This document shows, piece by piece, positions 23,201-36,554 of a stretch of 64,000 nucleotides of DNA. The first letter of the stretch is position 1. Every line of letters begins with the position of its first letter. Below the pieces are notes generated by a model, which saw only the letters and a list, made by a program, of their open reading frames with translations, was not told where the DNA came from and ran no database searches. This DNA is from Pomphorhynchus laevis (taxonomy: Eukaryota > Acanthocephala > Palaeacanthocephala > Echinorhynchida > Pomphorhynchidae). The DNA lies in assembly GCA_012934845.2 (NCBI GenBank), contig WNNJ02002543.1, positions 62,001 through 126,000 on the forward strand. The letters are read 5' to 3'. Made by a program: the position numbers and the translations under genes.

Positions 23201-26200
23201 CTATAAGCTAAAGCTTGTTCTATCTAAAAAGTCGTTGTCAGGTGTAAGTAGGATTTGTATCAATTCATCCAGGTCAATTGTTCCACTTTTATTCACGTCC
23301 GCTACTGCGATCATTTCCTCTGCCTCTTCTTCAGTTAATTCTTTATCGAATTCCTGCAATTTGGCAGATTAAATATTTCTTAATTACGAGCTTTATAAAT
23401 TAAATTTGAATGCATTTAATCTTTTTTTTGAATTTGCCTTTCAAATTGTAATGCATAATTGTATTTTAATATCTACAAATTTGTAAGCAATGGTGTCTTA
23501 TATAACTTTGCATTATATTTTAATGGTAAGTGATTAACATATAACTACAACAATTTGTTTGACCCGATTTCGTTGAGAAGGTGATGTTAGTTCACCTTTC
23601 ATATCACCGTCACTATAATCACAATTGACGATTTGATAATAAATAATTTACGGATATGAACTGTTTGCTGGTGATGAAGAAGGCAAATGTGTAATGTCAT
23701 ATTCAAACATCAAATAAGGTCATTTGCGCTTTACTTGTGCGGTTTAGTAAATATGTTTTTCTTTTTAAACATAAATATATATGTATATCCTTTTGTGTGT
23801 GCGGACCATTAACACGTTGCCAAATTGGACGAACAAGGTGTCTTCTTTATGTATTTTCGTGGACATAAGTGATTACCTAATCTATTTTATTGTCTTTAAA
23901 TATTTTAGTAGGTCAACTTGAAAGTGGACGAGTTATAAAGTGCATGGCACATGTTTCTTTATTAGACATGTAACAAATACTATGCAACAAGTTGTAACTC
24001 GAATTCACATTTTGTTACGAAACAATCTATCGATTCCAAACCGATAGTTTATTATCACCATTGTTTGCTTTGAAAATTGCATGATGATTTAATATGCAAC
24101 CATCACATATGATGGACATTGCAATGAGCTGTTATAATACAAAAATTATAAAGGTATAAATATCATTTAAATAATCAATTTGCTTTATGTGAAATTTTCA
24201 ATTGCATTATAGGAGGTTCTTAATTGCTCAATCACAGGTTATTGCTGCTTTTGATTGCTCACAAGAATCCAATCACATTTTATCGTGAAAATAAAACCTT
24301 TATTTAAGTAAAGGTTTTATTAAATAACACCTTTATTTAATTAGTATATTTAAAAACAATCTTCTTCCTAAGACTATCTAACTTGTCGGTTAATTGCTAT
24401 ATAGAACAGGCTATATTTCAAAATATAGAGCGTGGCCACTTTAGCATCTCCCTCACTATTTTGGCTTTGGGTGCTACTAGTTATGAGCTATTGTCACGAA
24501 AACAATTCTAACTGTTGTGAACTATAAATTGTTACTATAAATATATATTCATAATAAGTTATATTTAAATCACGAAAGACCGGTAAATTTCATTAGAGTT
24601 AATAATTTAAAGATTAGTGATGATTAATAACTAATGATACACTATATTATCATCATAAGATCTAAGTTGCTCACTGTCTAATGAAAACATTTTTTTAATA
24701 TATCTATTAATATATGAATCCTATATATTTGGAAGGATTTCTATAAGCTTGCCTTGCAAGCTTTTTATAGCCTGATAAATCTATTCATCCACTTGCAAAC
24801 CATATTATTACGTATCACAGCTATGTTAAGTTAACAACTTTAAATCAAATGTATGACGCATTCTATTTAATCTTATTTTCCACAAATACTATATTTTTTA
24901 TATTTTAAAAACCCATTAACGACTGATTTTGCACTGCATTCAGACATGTGAATTAAACGCCTGAGCTTTTATAAACACTACAAATACGATGGAGGCGTTA
25001 AACTATGTGAGTTGATTACACATCCTGTTTGTTTTTTAAATTGAAAGAGACCAAGTTAAGCAAGAGCAATTCATTTACTAGAGATAGCTTTGCAACATTT
25101 CGCTTATCCCTATCATCATAGGGACTATAATACTAGTTATAGTATTATAGTCATAATACTATAACTTTGTATTATGTTTTTCATGACTATAAAAAGTTGT
25201 ATGTTGAAATAAATTGATTTTCCTTCTATTATTTATCTATAATATTTTTGTTTAAATCAAGGATGCGTATATCAAGTTTTCAATATTTAACAAAACGAAA
25301 ATAATTTTGCTTGAAAAAATATATAAATGTTTAGATTATTTTTTACATATTAATTTTTTTACTTGGTCCATTTCTTATATTACCTTTATGTGAATCATGC
25401 GATAGGGTATTACACGAAATAACTTAATACAGATGCTATCGATCATGCAAAATATATAAATTACTATTTGACAACCTTCTTTGAGTAGAGTTACTTAATA
25501 AAAATTAGTTTAGCAACATAATAAGTATTGTGCACTCGAAAGAAACGTCGCCAAAACATATCCATTCTTTATGAATATATAAAAGAATCAAACTATAACA
25601 TTTTCCTCAAAGTATAGTGTGATTTTTTATAATGCACTCTTAAAATAAAGTTAATTGGGTAATCCAATCTAATTTAAATATCGCTTTTGTTATGTAAACG
25701 CTTATAATTTATAATAAAAAAAATATTTATCATGTTTAATTCGATAATAAAATTAAAAAAAAATAATAATTTTGCTGAATTTCATCTTACCTTTATGATG
25801 GTGCATAGTTCCGAACAGCTTATCATGCCGTTGTTATCCTTGTCAAACACTTTGAACGTTTCTTTTATTTCATGCTCAATGCATTCGGTCGGCACCTTCG
25901 CCGACATTAATTTGACAAATTCTGCAAAATCGATTTCGCCATTGCCATCGTCATCCGCCGCTATAATCCAGTCTTGAATTTCATCCATATTTACCTGCAT
26001 GTTTAATTTCTTGGCGGCCTCTTGTAGATTATGAGCAGAGATGAAGTTGTCATGTTTTCTTTTCTTATTGACGATAGCACAGAATGCATATTCAAGTATA
26101 TCAATGCGGTTTTCATTGTCGCTCTTTGAGAATAGATTTGAAATTGCATCCATGTCGGCTACCTTTAAATTAGCCTTATCAATTACACTGCTGTCATAAT

Positions 26201-26438
26201 CGCTATCATTGTTAAGACCACGATCGCAATCATCAATGTTGCTAGCGATTTTGAAAGAAGCTTCTTTCATATTATCACATTTATCATTTATATCATGTAT
26301 TTCCTTGGAATCCGATGCGGTGATATCTTTCCTGCTTGCATCCTGATGTTCGCTTTCAGTATTACTCTCCCCATCCCGATGTTGCTGCTCATCATCATAA
26401 TCGCTTTTATGTATAGACCTTTGTTTCTTGATTGCCAT
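23201..26438 (-). CDS. EF-hand, calmodulin-like protein with acidic N-terminal extension
   Basis: Exon 1 is 26438-25791 and exon 2 is 23353-23201, joined in phase 0 (donor AAG|GTAAGA, acceptor TTGCAG|GAATTC) to give 266 aa. Residues 1-95 are acidic, rich in D, S, E, N and K, and of low complexity. From about residue 96 come four EF-hand units: a degenerate first loop (about 106-117), then calcium-type loops DDDGNGEIDFAE (162-173), DKDNNGMISCSE (199-210) and DVNKSGTIDLDE (235-246). Exon 2 adds the fourth hand (LTEEEAEEMIAVAD) and a short tail. Layout is that of calmodulin or troponin C with the first site lost, so it is likely a calcium sensor. The partner is unknown and I cannot name an orthologue. 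It lies inside the ACAD9 intron on the opposite strand, with its own 2.4-kb intron, in which I see no other gene. Confidence 0.82.
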
Positions 26439-29400
26439 AAATTTTCTGAACGTATTATTAGAATTTAGAGCACACTATCACAGAAGATATATTACATTTA
26501 GATGATATATTTATATAGATTTCGTTAATACAAAATCACTCCATACCAAAGTGTAGCAAAATAAAAATAAATTATATATATATTTATAAATGCAAAGTAT
26601 ATTATTTATATCAAAAAGCGTCATTACATCATATGCTGTGTAGCATAAGTCTGGAGGATTGATATGCAATATTTTTAAGAAAATTAATTAAGATTAATAC
26701 TGGCATTATCGCTGCTACACAAATATCCAAAATAGCAATCATAAAGCAGCAAAAGCAGTACAAGCATCTCCAAAATGGCGCAGTCTTTATCACATGCGAT
26801 TGAAACATCATTTGTTCTTCAAATGTGATGAACAACTGCACTTATTTCTCCTGAGACGCAAGTTCTTTAAGTCGCACTTGTTCTATGTCCGTGCATGTAA
26901 TCATTGACGACGATTTAAAAATGTATCTGCGATAGCAACAACATTGCAACAATGATATTAACATCACCAGCATATATGAAATTGCCACACATTTCATGAT
27001 TATTAACTTGTCAACAAAAAATCATATTTTTAAAGGAAGGGGATTAGATGAAAACACAAACCCGGATTATGGTGTTTAAAAATCTAACGTTTTATCTGTG
27101 TGTTTTTGCATACTTCTTCACATGCTTTATCCACGACATCTTAAATTTCCGTATTAAATAATTCATTAAATAATTGGCTCATTGCTATTCGCACAGCAAT
27201 CAGCGGCAAAAATAATAGTTTTCTGTTTTTAAATTTAAATAACTTAAAGTTTATCGTTCATAGTACATTAAGAGTATACTTTATATACTCTTGTTCTGAA
27301 AAATATCTTACTGCTTCATTTTTGGAAGCACGAAAAAGCAAAATTTAGCCTTTATTTGCAATTATAATTCAGTGAAGAATTTTACACTTGCTCCTTCTAC
27401 ACAGAATTATTCGCGCATAAATGAAAGCATTACAAAGCCGTTTCTCAATGATTTTGATCCGTCATTTAGATTTTACTTACCACTAAATGCATGTACAGTT
27501 TCAGAGGCGGCTTCGGAACTTATGGTATCGTTGCTGGTTTATATGCAATTTATTCTGCATCCATAATGATGAATAAACTTTCCGCATCTAGCGCCAGTAA
27601 GGTTAGCATGCATTTCTAGCTTAATGTGTACTTTCTTCTCATCTTTGGCATACTCTATAGGTAGTATATGTTGTAGTACTGTAGTATATGCATGTTATTA
27701 TCTAACTTCACTTGTGATTCACTCTCACTATATAATTATAGTGTCAAAATGAATTTAAAATCAAATGTAGCCACCTTTGGCATACGTACCCCGTTGTAGA
27801 AGCGATTTCTCGCTATCTGCGATCATGCATATATGTTAATAGTTGGCGCTAATTTAAAATAAAAGAATGGCAAATAAAGGCTCGTTAATTTGCTGTTAAT
27901 GTTCGCACTCATTTTATTTGTTTTGCAAGTAATACTTCAACATTTGTTGACATCTATAAGTGCAACTAAATCCATAATTTATGGATTATGGCTATAATCC
28001 ATAGTCAAATTAAACCTTAATTTCTACATTGTGAATTACTAATTTATAGAGATGTGGATTTCTTCCAGCACGGGTGTTTATCTTATTTTGACAGTTATTA
28101 TAATACATGTTACCTAACACAGTTAGCATTTATATCGCATCTAAGACAAATTTACAGAACAACTACTAATATGTAAACATGAAATTACATGTATATGCGG
28201 TTGTTCATCCAAATTAAAGTTAGTATGCTTGCATAACCGATGAGTTCCTTAGAAAATGCGTACGTGCATGCAGCTAACGCATATCTCGAGATTTCAATCA
28301 TTGTTTAATTCAATTCGTTCTAAATTTTATATGTTCATCTTATATTAGTACTAGGGATGTGTTTATACAAAAATAGAACAATTCTGTGTATACTTTGAAG
28401 CAATTAGTGTTGACAGATGATTAGTGAAAATTTTAAATTTTTATAATTTATTAAGCCAGTCTTCTTTCTAAATATATGTCGAACGCAACGAGCTGAATAC
28501 ATCACAATAAAACTCTGCATTTATACATGTACTATTCTAGTCTAAACAAAGACGAATTGCATTTTAATTTTGTAATTTAACATAAACGCCTTAATATTTA
28601 AGTGATTATATAACATTTTTTACGTTAAAGAATGTCTAATGCTAATAAATAACGTACGCTTTTTGAGGTTTATACTGCAAACTGTTACAATAACTAGTCG
28701 ACCTAATTTGAATGTCGAATTGTTACCGTAACAGTTTTTTCGTTTGAAATATTTCGTCGTCTAACAAGTTTGTTTCGTCGTCTATCAGATTTAAAACGCT
28801 TTAGCTACAATAACAATAGTTTCTTATATTTATATTAGTAAATACAGCGGAGCTGCTAATATAAATACATAATTTAATGGAATTAACTAAATCTGATATA
28901 GTAGTATAATAGCCGGTCATGTCTCAATTATGATCCCCTTGTTTATAAACTTTAAAATGAATTTGTTGATTATATGTATCGTCCGAAAGCTATGGATACT
29001 CTTAATATTGTTAATGCATTTAACGGGACTAAGATATATTATTTTATAAAATACACAATTAATAAAAAGTCAACTCTATTATACTGCTGGCATTTTCATA
29101 TATTTTTAATTTTAAAATGCTGTTCTAATTATTACAATTATTATTTTGTATAACCGCTGAAGAGCACATAATAATAATCTCATCAAGCCGTATCACAATA
29201 AATTAATTAGTAAAATTAAGTCAAAAATTTAATCTTCCATTTGAATTCGTCTATTGTTACACTTAAAAACGTTGAGTTTGGAAGCCTGTATCACGACATG
29301 TTAACACGGTGTACTATAGTTTTCCATTTATTCATTGGCTTCGGTGTCGTTTAATTGTAAACTTGTGTCCTCGCAATTGTTCACTCTATCGTAAGGGGAA

Positions 29401-29519
29401 ATGTGGCGGTACAGAATTCTTTGATACGTTAGAGATCTCTACACAAGCACTAAATAAGCCATATCAAGAGATCGCTCAACTGAAACAATGTTTAATTTAG
29501 TAATCATGTCTGCAAATGG
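26439..29519. other. Intronic AT-rich stretch without recognised features
   Basis: No coding signal on either strand that I can support. Small ORFs at 26629-26841 and 27372-27566 lack family motifs. Confidence 0.4.
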
Positions 29520-30455
29520 AATGGACCGAAGTGAATGAATTAGATGTGTAGCCTTACGTCAAATACCTTCATGTATGGCGATTTCTGTCCGAGACTAAGG
29601 ATGGTCGACTGTTCTTCCTATTGCTGATCATCTCACTTTCGTGGGAGTTCACTTCGATCACTGTTTTTCTCTCGATCCATTCGTTCGCGATAAAACTCGG
29701 TCTTGCAATATCCTACTTCGTGACCTTCGCTGTGTTAGGAGCTCTCTTGATTTTAACTCCTGTCACTTATCTCCAGTCTATTGTTTCCTAAGATCGAATA
29801 TAGCCTGAGTCTTTTTGCTTACTCTAGATCCTCACTTTTTCCTATCCAGCGCTTTGTGAATTCCGTTGTGCTTTCCCTTTTTTATTTCCGCCGTTTTGAT
29901 CACATATCCTCTTGCCTCGCTAAACTCAACTGGATAAATATAAAAAACCTTATTCTATTTCGTATCCTTTGTATCACTTTTCGACTTTTTTTTTCAAACT
30001 TATCCCGAAAAAAAAGATTTATTTTTACGTGGCAAATGCGTTCCGGGGTACTCTTACATGACCACGAAATGACCTTGTTATCTGCATCTTCCTACACTTA
30101 CTGAATCCTGCCTCACCTCCATAAATCTTTCTTCATGTGACTATCTTCTTCTCCATGTTCCGTAATCTTCCTCAAACCATGGTCGGCGTTCTCTTTTTAT
30201 TGCCGCTCCTCTTCTCTGGTATAAACTACCTGCCATCCTCTCAACTGCCTCATTTCCATCCTTCAAGCATCCTCGTATCTTTATATCTATTAATAATTAA
30301 TTCAATTATTCTAACTCTTTAAAACTCTCCCATACACTCCCACACATCAACATCAACCTATTGTCATTGTTCATACTTTTGTTTTGTTATTTTCATTATT
30401 TATTTGTTGTAGAAACTTTAATTTGTAATTTAGTAGACTTATTAAAGGGAATCCA
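29520..30455 (+). mobile_element. L2/CR1-like LINE relic, ORF2 end and 3' UTR
   Basis: Broken plus-strand frames show the usual end of an L2/CR1-type ORF2: a GVHFDHCFSLDPFVRD block (about 29648-29695), LNWINIKN with LFRILCITF (about 29920-29970), and GRRSLFIAAPLLWYKLP (about 30183-30233). An AT-rich tail follows. Old and inactive. This is a different family from the LINE at the window ends. Confidence 0.65.
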
Positions 30456-31225
30456 CAATAGCACTTTAGCAAACCTGTACTTTTTACACCTATATCAGAG
30501 AAATGAGATACTTGTTTAATATGGCAGTTGTCTATTGCGTAAAGCGATACATTATTCCTCTGTCCAGTCTGTGAATGCTTAGATTTATCTGCATTTAGGA
30601 CTAATCCAATAGATTGGCACCATCAAGTTATAAGGTTCACATCCTGATGTAAATGATCATGGTCCTCAGTGGTTAATAAACATCGCCAGATCTTCAAGTT
30701 ATCTTAAAGATCTGCAGTTATTCAATATTAAATTCCTAGGTCGTTTATATATTAAACAGTACTGTGCTAATTACTGAACCCTGATGTACACCGTATCTGA
30801 AAGGTTTATTGTTGCCATCAATTACTGTTGCCATTGCCATTTTTTTACTGCGATTTTCCGTCCACGTAAAAATTCGTCAATGTATCTCACAATTTTGCCT
30901 TTAATTCCACATAATTTAAATTGTGCGAGAATAGTTAAATTAATGACCCGGTTATATGCTTAATGAGATCAAAGAAAATTATATCTATTCAGCCAGAACT
31001 GAATCAGCCCAAATCGTTCTAGTAATCACTAGAATAGTGACTGTTGAGCGACTAGGTCTAAATCCATGCTCGCAATTGCGTAAGATGTCATGACCTTCTA
31101 AATGACTGATAATGTGTCTGCGTATTATACAAGGAAACTTTCCAACATGAAGGAATTGTTCCTGAGATGAACAATGAGTGAACTTTAGGCCTAGCAACGA
31201 GTGAGCGTAGCAGTTCAGTTAACTT
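30456..31225 (-). mobile_element. Second LINE relic, RT core, opposite strand
   Basis: The minus strand shows HGFRPSRSTVTILV (about 31070-31020), a YIDEFLRGRK-like block (about 30885), YINDL (about 30740) and GLVLNADKSK (about 30610-30580). These are RT blocks of an L2/CR1-type element with many stops. It meets the plus-strand relic end to end. Confidence 0.6.
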
Positions 31226-31689
31226 TATAAGCACCTCACCTTCAGTAAGGATGACGTTAATTCATATCAAATTTAAATAATACAATCGTAATGAAGATAA
31301 ACGAACAGAATAACTAAGGAAAATTATAACATTATATTTAACAACGAAGTGAAACAACAACTAAAATTAAATGAATTATGAATTTGTAAGCGATTGAAAA
31401 CACAAATATGCTAATTCATTATGAATTTTAATTTAAAACCTGAAAATAATATTTCTTTAAATATAAATTAGCATAATTGCTTGATGCTATATTCCTTTTT
31501 CTTTATTAATAAAACAAGCTTCTTTACTATATACAGTTGGTAATCATTATCGTTAGAAATAATTTGATCTCTCAAAAAACGTCTACTACCTTACGATCTA
31601 TTACTTCAAAACATTCTGTGAATTATCTCCCAACATGTGCCCCCTCTTTCTGTTGTGTGTCGTGAAATAATATATTGTAATCTATAATT

Positions 31690-31880
31690 TTAAATAGTTG
31701 ATTTTGATCCATTATTGATCAATAATTATTGGAGCTGGATCGAAGAAAATAGGATTTTTTCGATATTTCCCTAACTTCTGTTAGCGCAAATGCTAACAGA
31801 AGATGTAACAGAAGTTAGCGAAATATTGAAAAAATTCCTCGTTTCTTCGATCCAGCTCCAATAATTAGTAATCTATAATA
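31690..31880. mobile_element. Foldback element, family of 8940-9185
   Basis: Arms GGAGCTGGATCGAAG (from about 31731) and CTTCGATCCAGCTCC (to about 31858). The plus strand reads GAAGATGTAACAGAAGTTA then GCGAAATATTG, the same stem-GAAA motif as at 8940-9185. The flank AAATAGTTGAT is also shared. Confidence 0.75.
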
Positions 31881-33039
31881 TTGTGTTAAATAAATAATGA
31901 TTGAAATATTAATTATTATCATGGGTTCATTTAAATATTAAAATAAACCCATGATATGTTTGCTTGCGTTACATCATTAAAATTTCACCGAAATGTACTA
32001 AATGTCTCGCGGTCTATCTTGGACATAATGATTATATATAAAATGTTTTCTATTTGTATAAACATATTTGATTTTAATTTAAAAAATTCAAAATCTATTG
32101 CCTTATTATTTTTTGTTCTTTCTCTAATATTTGATACAGTAAGTAATTACCTTGAGGGTACTACTTGAAATTGACATGCACTTTAAATCGTACGCGACTT
32201 TGCTCTCTCTCACTATATATCGTAATACCTAAATATATAAATTAGGCAGTTATAATCAAAATAAGATAAAAGTCAAATAAAAGTCAAACTATCTTCATAT
32301 AGTCTAGCTTTATACATTAGTTTAGCATTAATTTACTTGTTTTTATTAGTGGTCTTGAACAATGTCATGATCTCTTTAAACAAATCAGTTTAAATTAATC
32401 TGCTTAAAACTAAATTCAGTAATTATGATGGAAAAAGTGAGTTCAATTGAGTCCACTTCCATTCTTTATTCGTTACTATCGAAAGAAGAATGTAAATAAA
32501 TCGTATTTTGCCAAATTTAATGAAATTAGTAGAAATCAGGACGAACAATAAAGACTGAACTGTTATAATGAGAAAATTTTATTCTTAATGAACAATAACA
32601 TCTAACTGTTTATAAATATTGTTTATCTCATTGAAAAATCTGAATATTTTGAATTTTGTTGATGAACTATTTTTTAATCAAGAAGTGAAAACACACTCGC
32701 TCATTATATATAAGAATTTTTTGTTTTCGTCTATTGTTTGATTTACTCTCAGCGTGTAAAAGAGTATTAAAAATACTTTACTAATTTATTCTATTTTATT
32801 ATATTTACACACATTCACTATTTAGTAACAAAACATTGATTTTATTTTGTATATTTTATTAATATAAAATATTTTATATTTTATGTTTTATGTAACCTAA
32901 AAGTTAGCATTTTAACCTAAAGTTTGCATTTTATGCAAACTTCACACAATTTCATTTCAGATGATGTGTGTGAATGAATAGGTACTTAACAAGACCACTA
33001 TTTTTTAGCATTCAAACATTGATTGTTATTCGGAATTGC

Positions 33040-33240
33040 ATGAAGGAATGTTTATTTTTTGACTCCTTGTGGTGCTATGTTATATTAATCTTTGTCGGAA
33101 GTACTGAAACCAAGTACTATCATTGATATGATATTACTATTTTTTTCTGCTTGTTTTCAAGAAGCAAGTTTGATGGATTTTGTTTCCATTTCTTATAATG
33201 GAGAAGTATAAATCAACAAAATATTATTAAAATATTAAAT
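33040..33240 (-). repeat. Family R-related fragment left of the Penelope pair
   Basis: Shares AGTACTGAAACCAAGTACTA and a TTTTTCTGCTTGTTTTCAAG stretch with 37010-37080, then AAATCAACAAAATATTATT, the distal end of family R. Confidence 0.5.
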
Positions 33241-33274
33241 TAGACATAGTTGCGTGCAAGTCTTTGATTAGATT

Positions 33275-34977
33275 GTTGTATCGATCACTCATTATAGACT
33301 TGCGAAAAAAAGTTTGAAACGTATTTATTGGAGCTTTTGACCAAACGGTCCTTGTCAACAGATTTAAAAAAATCAAACAGAATTAAAATGACAGTACAGA
33401 GATACAAGTTTTATACTAGGAATACCACGGAAAAAGTCCATTCGTTTACGTGACACCGTCCACAATTTCATGCGATACTGGTAATCGTAGTGACCAGTTA
33501 GACTTATTTCCGGCCATCGGATTCGCTTCGGAATTTATTAAAATTGATTCTTTTATAAGACGACGTTGCAAGTTGTTTTCAACACAGATAATCTTAGCTT
33601 TCCAAAGTCAATCCCATGATCGGTCAATAGGACGTGGTTGACAATGGCAGACGATGAGTCACCCCGTTTTAGCGCATATTGATGCTGATAAATGCGCTTG
33701 GAGAATGTTTGTCGGGTTTGTCCTACATAACCCGCGTCACAATCTTGGCAAGGAATGCGGTATACGCCACTTACAGGGGACAATTTTGGTTTCTTTTTGA
33801 AAATCCCAGATAAAGTGCAACATCTTTTGTGGTAAATTCGAATATTCGTCAATCCTGAGCGCTTTAGATCGTTTTGTAGTGATCTGCTGCACGAGTTGTT
33901 GATAAAGGTAGTGCCAATATACGAGGTCAGACTTGGGACTGTGTTTGTTCTAACCTCATCAGGGTTAGATAAGTTCATGCGACGACGTAGGAGTGTTTTT
34001 GACTGTTTTTCAGCCATAATGATTGCCCATTTTGGGTATCATCTTTGTGTTAGTTTTTTCTTTACGGTCATTTGTTCGTAAAAAGCGGTTCCTTTAGATG
34101 AGCAAATAAGAGCCGGTCGTGTCAACAAAGAAATCGCAGTAGATATTTTGTAGCGATCTGACATATGTGTGTGCTAAGGTAGCGGGCACCAAGAAATACC
34201 TGGTTTTCTGAACACTGATGTAATGACGCTGCTATCGTGTCGCTTGACCAAGACGTCCAAGAAAGAAAAAAGAGCTGGTACTGCTCTCGAAACACACATC
34301 CCATTGGATTGCAGAGTTTTTCCCATTGAGAGAGCTTTCTAATTCATTCAGTGAGGGTTTCTCACTCAACACCATAAAGACATCGTCGACATATCTCCAC
34401 CAGTATTTTAGGGACGGTATAAAAGAGTAAACATCCGCCTCCCAGGAACTCATATAGATGTTTGCGAGTGTCGGTCCTAACGGAGAGCCCATGGCTACAC
34501 CATTGATCTGATCATAAATATTTCCATTGAACAAGAATGAATTTTTGGAGGTGCACCTTTGTATGAGACTCGACCATTGGGATATTGTGAGTTTTCGGTG
34601 TTGTGCAATGCTCAGTGAGTAGTTTACTTGCCATTTGAATGGAAGGCTCCAGCGGAACGTTCGTGAATAGGGACTTCACATCGACAGTTGCAAAGAAGTA
34701 CGAAGATCTGTACACCTGGCTTAAGGAACAGGCAAAGTGAGGTCCATCCTTTATGAAAGACGATGTCCGTGGCATGTTAGAAACGATAAGACTGTTGATC
34801 ATTTTGGCCAGATTGTGACAGAATGAACCGTAGCTACCGATAATAGGCCTCATTTGAAGAACAGGCTTGTGTATCTTAGGGAGAAGATACAAAAAGCTGC
34901 TCTTGGATCTGTTGGAAAAAGCCTTCTTGTACCAATTTTCATCAATTGCCTTTGTAGTCAGTAATTCTTTCAACTCC
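33275..34977 (-). mobile_element. Penelope-like element, left copy of an inverted pair
   Basis: On the minus strand the order is: RT fingers with LPKIHKPVLQMRPIIGS (about 34880), VDVKSLFTNVPL (about 34690-34650), GVAMGSPLGPTLANIYM (about 34500-34450), WWRYVDDVF (about 34410-34385), then a GIY-YIG endonuclease (GVYRIPC ... GYVGQT, about 33780-33720). RT followed by GIY-YIG defines Penelope-like elements. It lacks the 5' part, carries a few breaks, and is almost identical to the right copy, so the pair is young. Confidence 0.85.
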
Positions 34978-36554
34978 TGAGGCCTATTATCGCTAGCTAC
35001 GGTTCATTCTGTCATAATCTGGCCAAAATGATCAACAGTCTTATCGTTTCTAACATGCCACGGACATCGTCTTTCATAAAGGATGGACCTCACTTTGCCT
35101 GTTCCTTAAGCCAGGTGTACAGATCTTCGTACTTCTTTGCAACTGCCGATGTGAAGTCCCTATTCACGAACGTTCCGCTGGAGCCTTCCATTCAAATGGC
35201 AAGTAAACTCCTCACTGAGCATTGCACAACACCGAAACTCACAATATCCCAATGGTCGAGTCTCATACAATGGTGCACCTCCAAAAATTCATTCTTGTTC
35301 AATGGAAATATTTATGATCAGATCAATGGTGTAGCCATGGGCTCTCCGTTAGGACCGACACTCGCAAACATCTATATGAGTTCCTGGGAGGCGGATGTTT
35401 ACTCTTTTATACCGTCCCTAAAATACTGGTGGAGATATGTCGACGATGTCTTTATGGTGCTGAGTGAGAAACCCTCACTGAATGAATTAGAAAGCTCTCT
35501 CAATGGGAAAGACTCTGCAATCCAATGGGATGTGTGTTTCGAAAGCAGTACCAGCTCTTTTTTCTTTCTTGGACGTCTTGGTCAAGCGACACGATAGCAG
35601 CGTCATTACATCAGTGTTCAGAAAACCAGGTATTTCTTGGTGCCCGCTACCTTAGCACACACATATGTCAGATCGCTACAAAATATCTACTGCGATTTCT
35701 TTGTTGACACGACCGGCTCTTATTTGCTCATCTAAAGGAACCGCTTTTTACGAACAAATGACCGTAAAGAAAAAACTAACACAAAGATGATACCCAAAAT
35801 GGGCAATCATTATGGCTGAAAAACAGTCAAAAACACTCCTACGTCGTCGCATGAACTTATCTAACCCTGATGAGGTTAGAACAAACACAGTCCCAAGTCT
35901 GACCTCGTATATTGGCACTACCTTTATCAACAACTCGTGCAGCAGATCACTACAAAACGATCTAAAGCGCTCAGGATTGACGAATATTCGAATTTACCAC
36001 AAAAGATGTTGCACTTTATCTGGGATTTTCAAAAAGAAACCAAAATTGTCCCCTGTAAGTGGCGTATACCGCATTCCTTGCCAAGATTGTGACGCGGGTT
36101 ATGTAGGACAAACCCGACAAACATTCTCCAAGCGCATTTATCAGCATCAATATGCGCTAAAACGGGGTGACTCATCGTCTGCCATTGTCAACCACGTCCT
36201 ATTGACCGATCATGGGATTGACTTTGGAAAGCTAAGATTATCTGTGTTGAAAACAACTTGCAACGTCGTCTTATAAAAGAATCAATTTTAATAAATTCCG
36301 AAGCGAATCCGATGGCCGGAAATAAGTCTAACTGGTCACTACGATTACCAGTATCGCATGAAATTGTGGACGGTGTCACGTAAACGAATGGACTTTTTCC
36401 GTGGTATTCCTAGTATAAAACTTGTATCTCTGTACTGTCATTTTAATTCTGTTTGATTTTTTTAAATCTGTTGACAAGGACCGTTTGGTCGAAAGCTCCA
36501 ATAAAAACGTTTCAAACTTTTTTTCGCAAGTCTATAATGAGTGATCGATACAAC
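34978..36554 (+). mobile_element. Penelope-like element, right copy of an inverted pair
   Basis: Mirror of the left copy: RT from 34978, GVAMGSPLGP at about 35330, WWRYVDDVF at about 35430, GIY-YIG region 35812-36276 with the same 154-residue translation as on the left. The 3' end matches the left copy out to GTGATCGATACAAC. It is 5'-shorter than the left copy by about 124 bp and has a few breaks. The outer flank carries CTGTTGA (36468-36474), a GACC/GGTC stem and GAAA (36491-36494). Confidence 0.85.

Noticed and set aside
33450-36379. Paired ORFs antisense to the Penelope copies
   Set aside because: They appear in both copies only because the DNA is duplicated; antisense to the GIY-YIG and RT frames.
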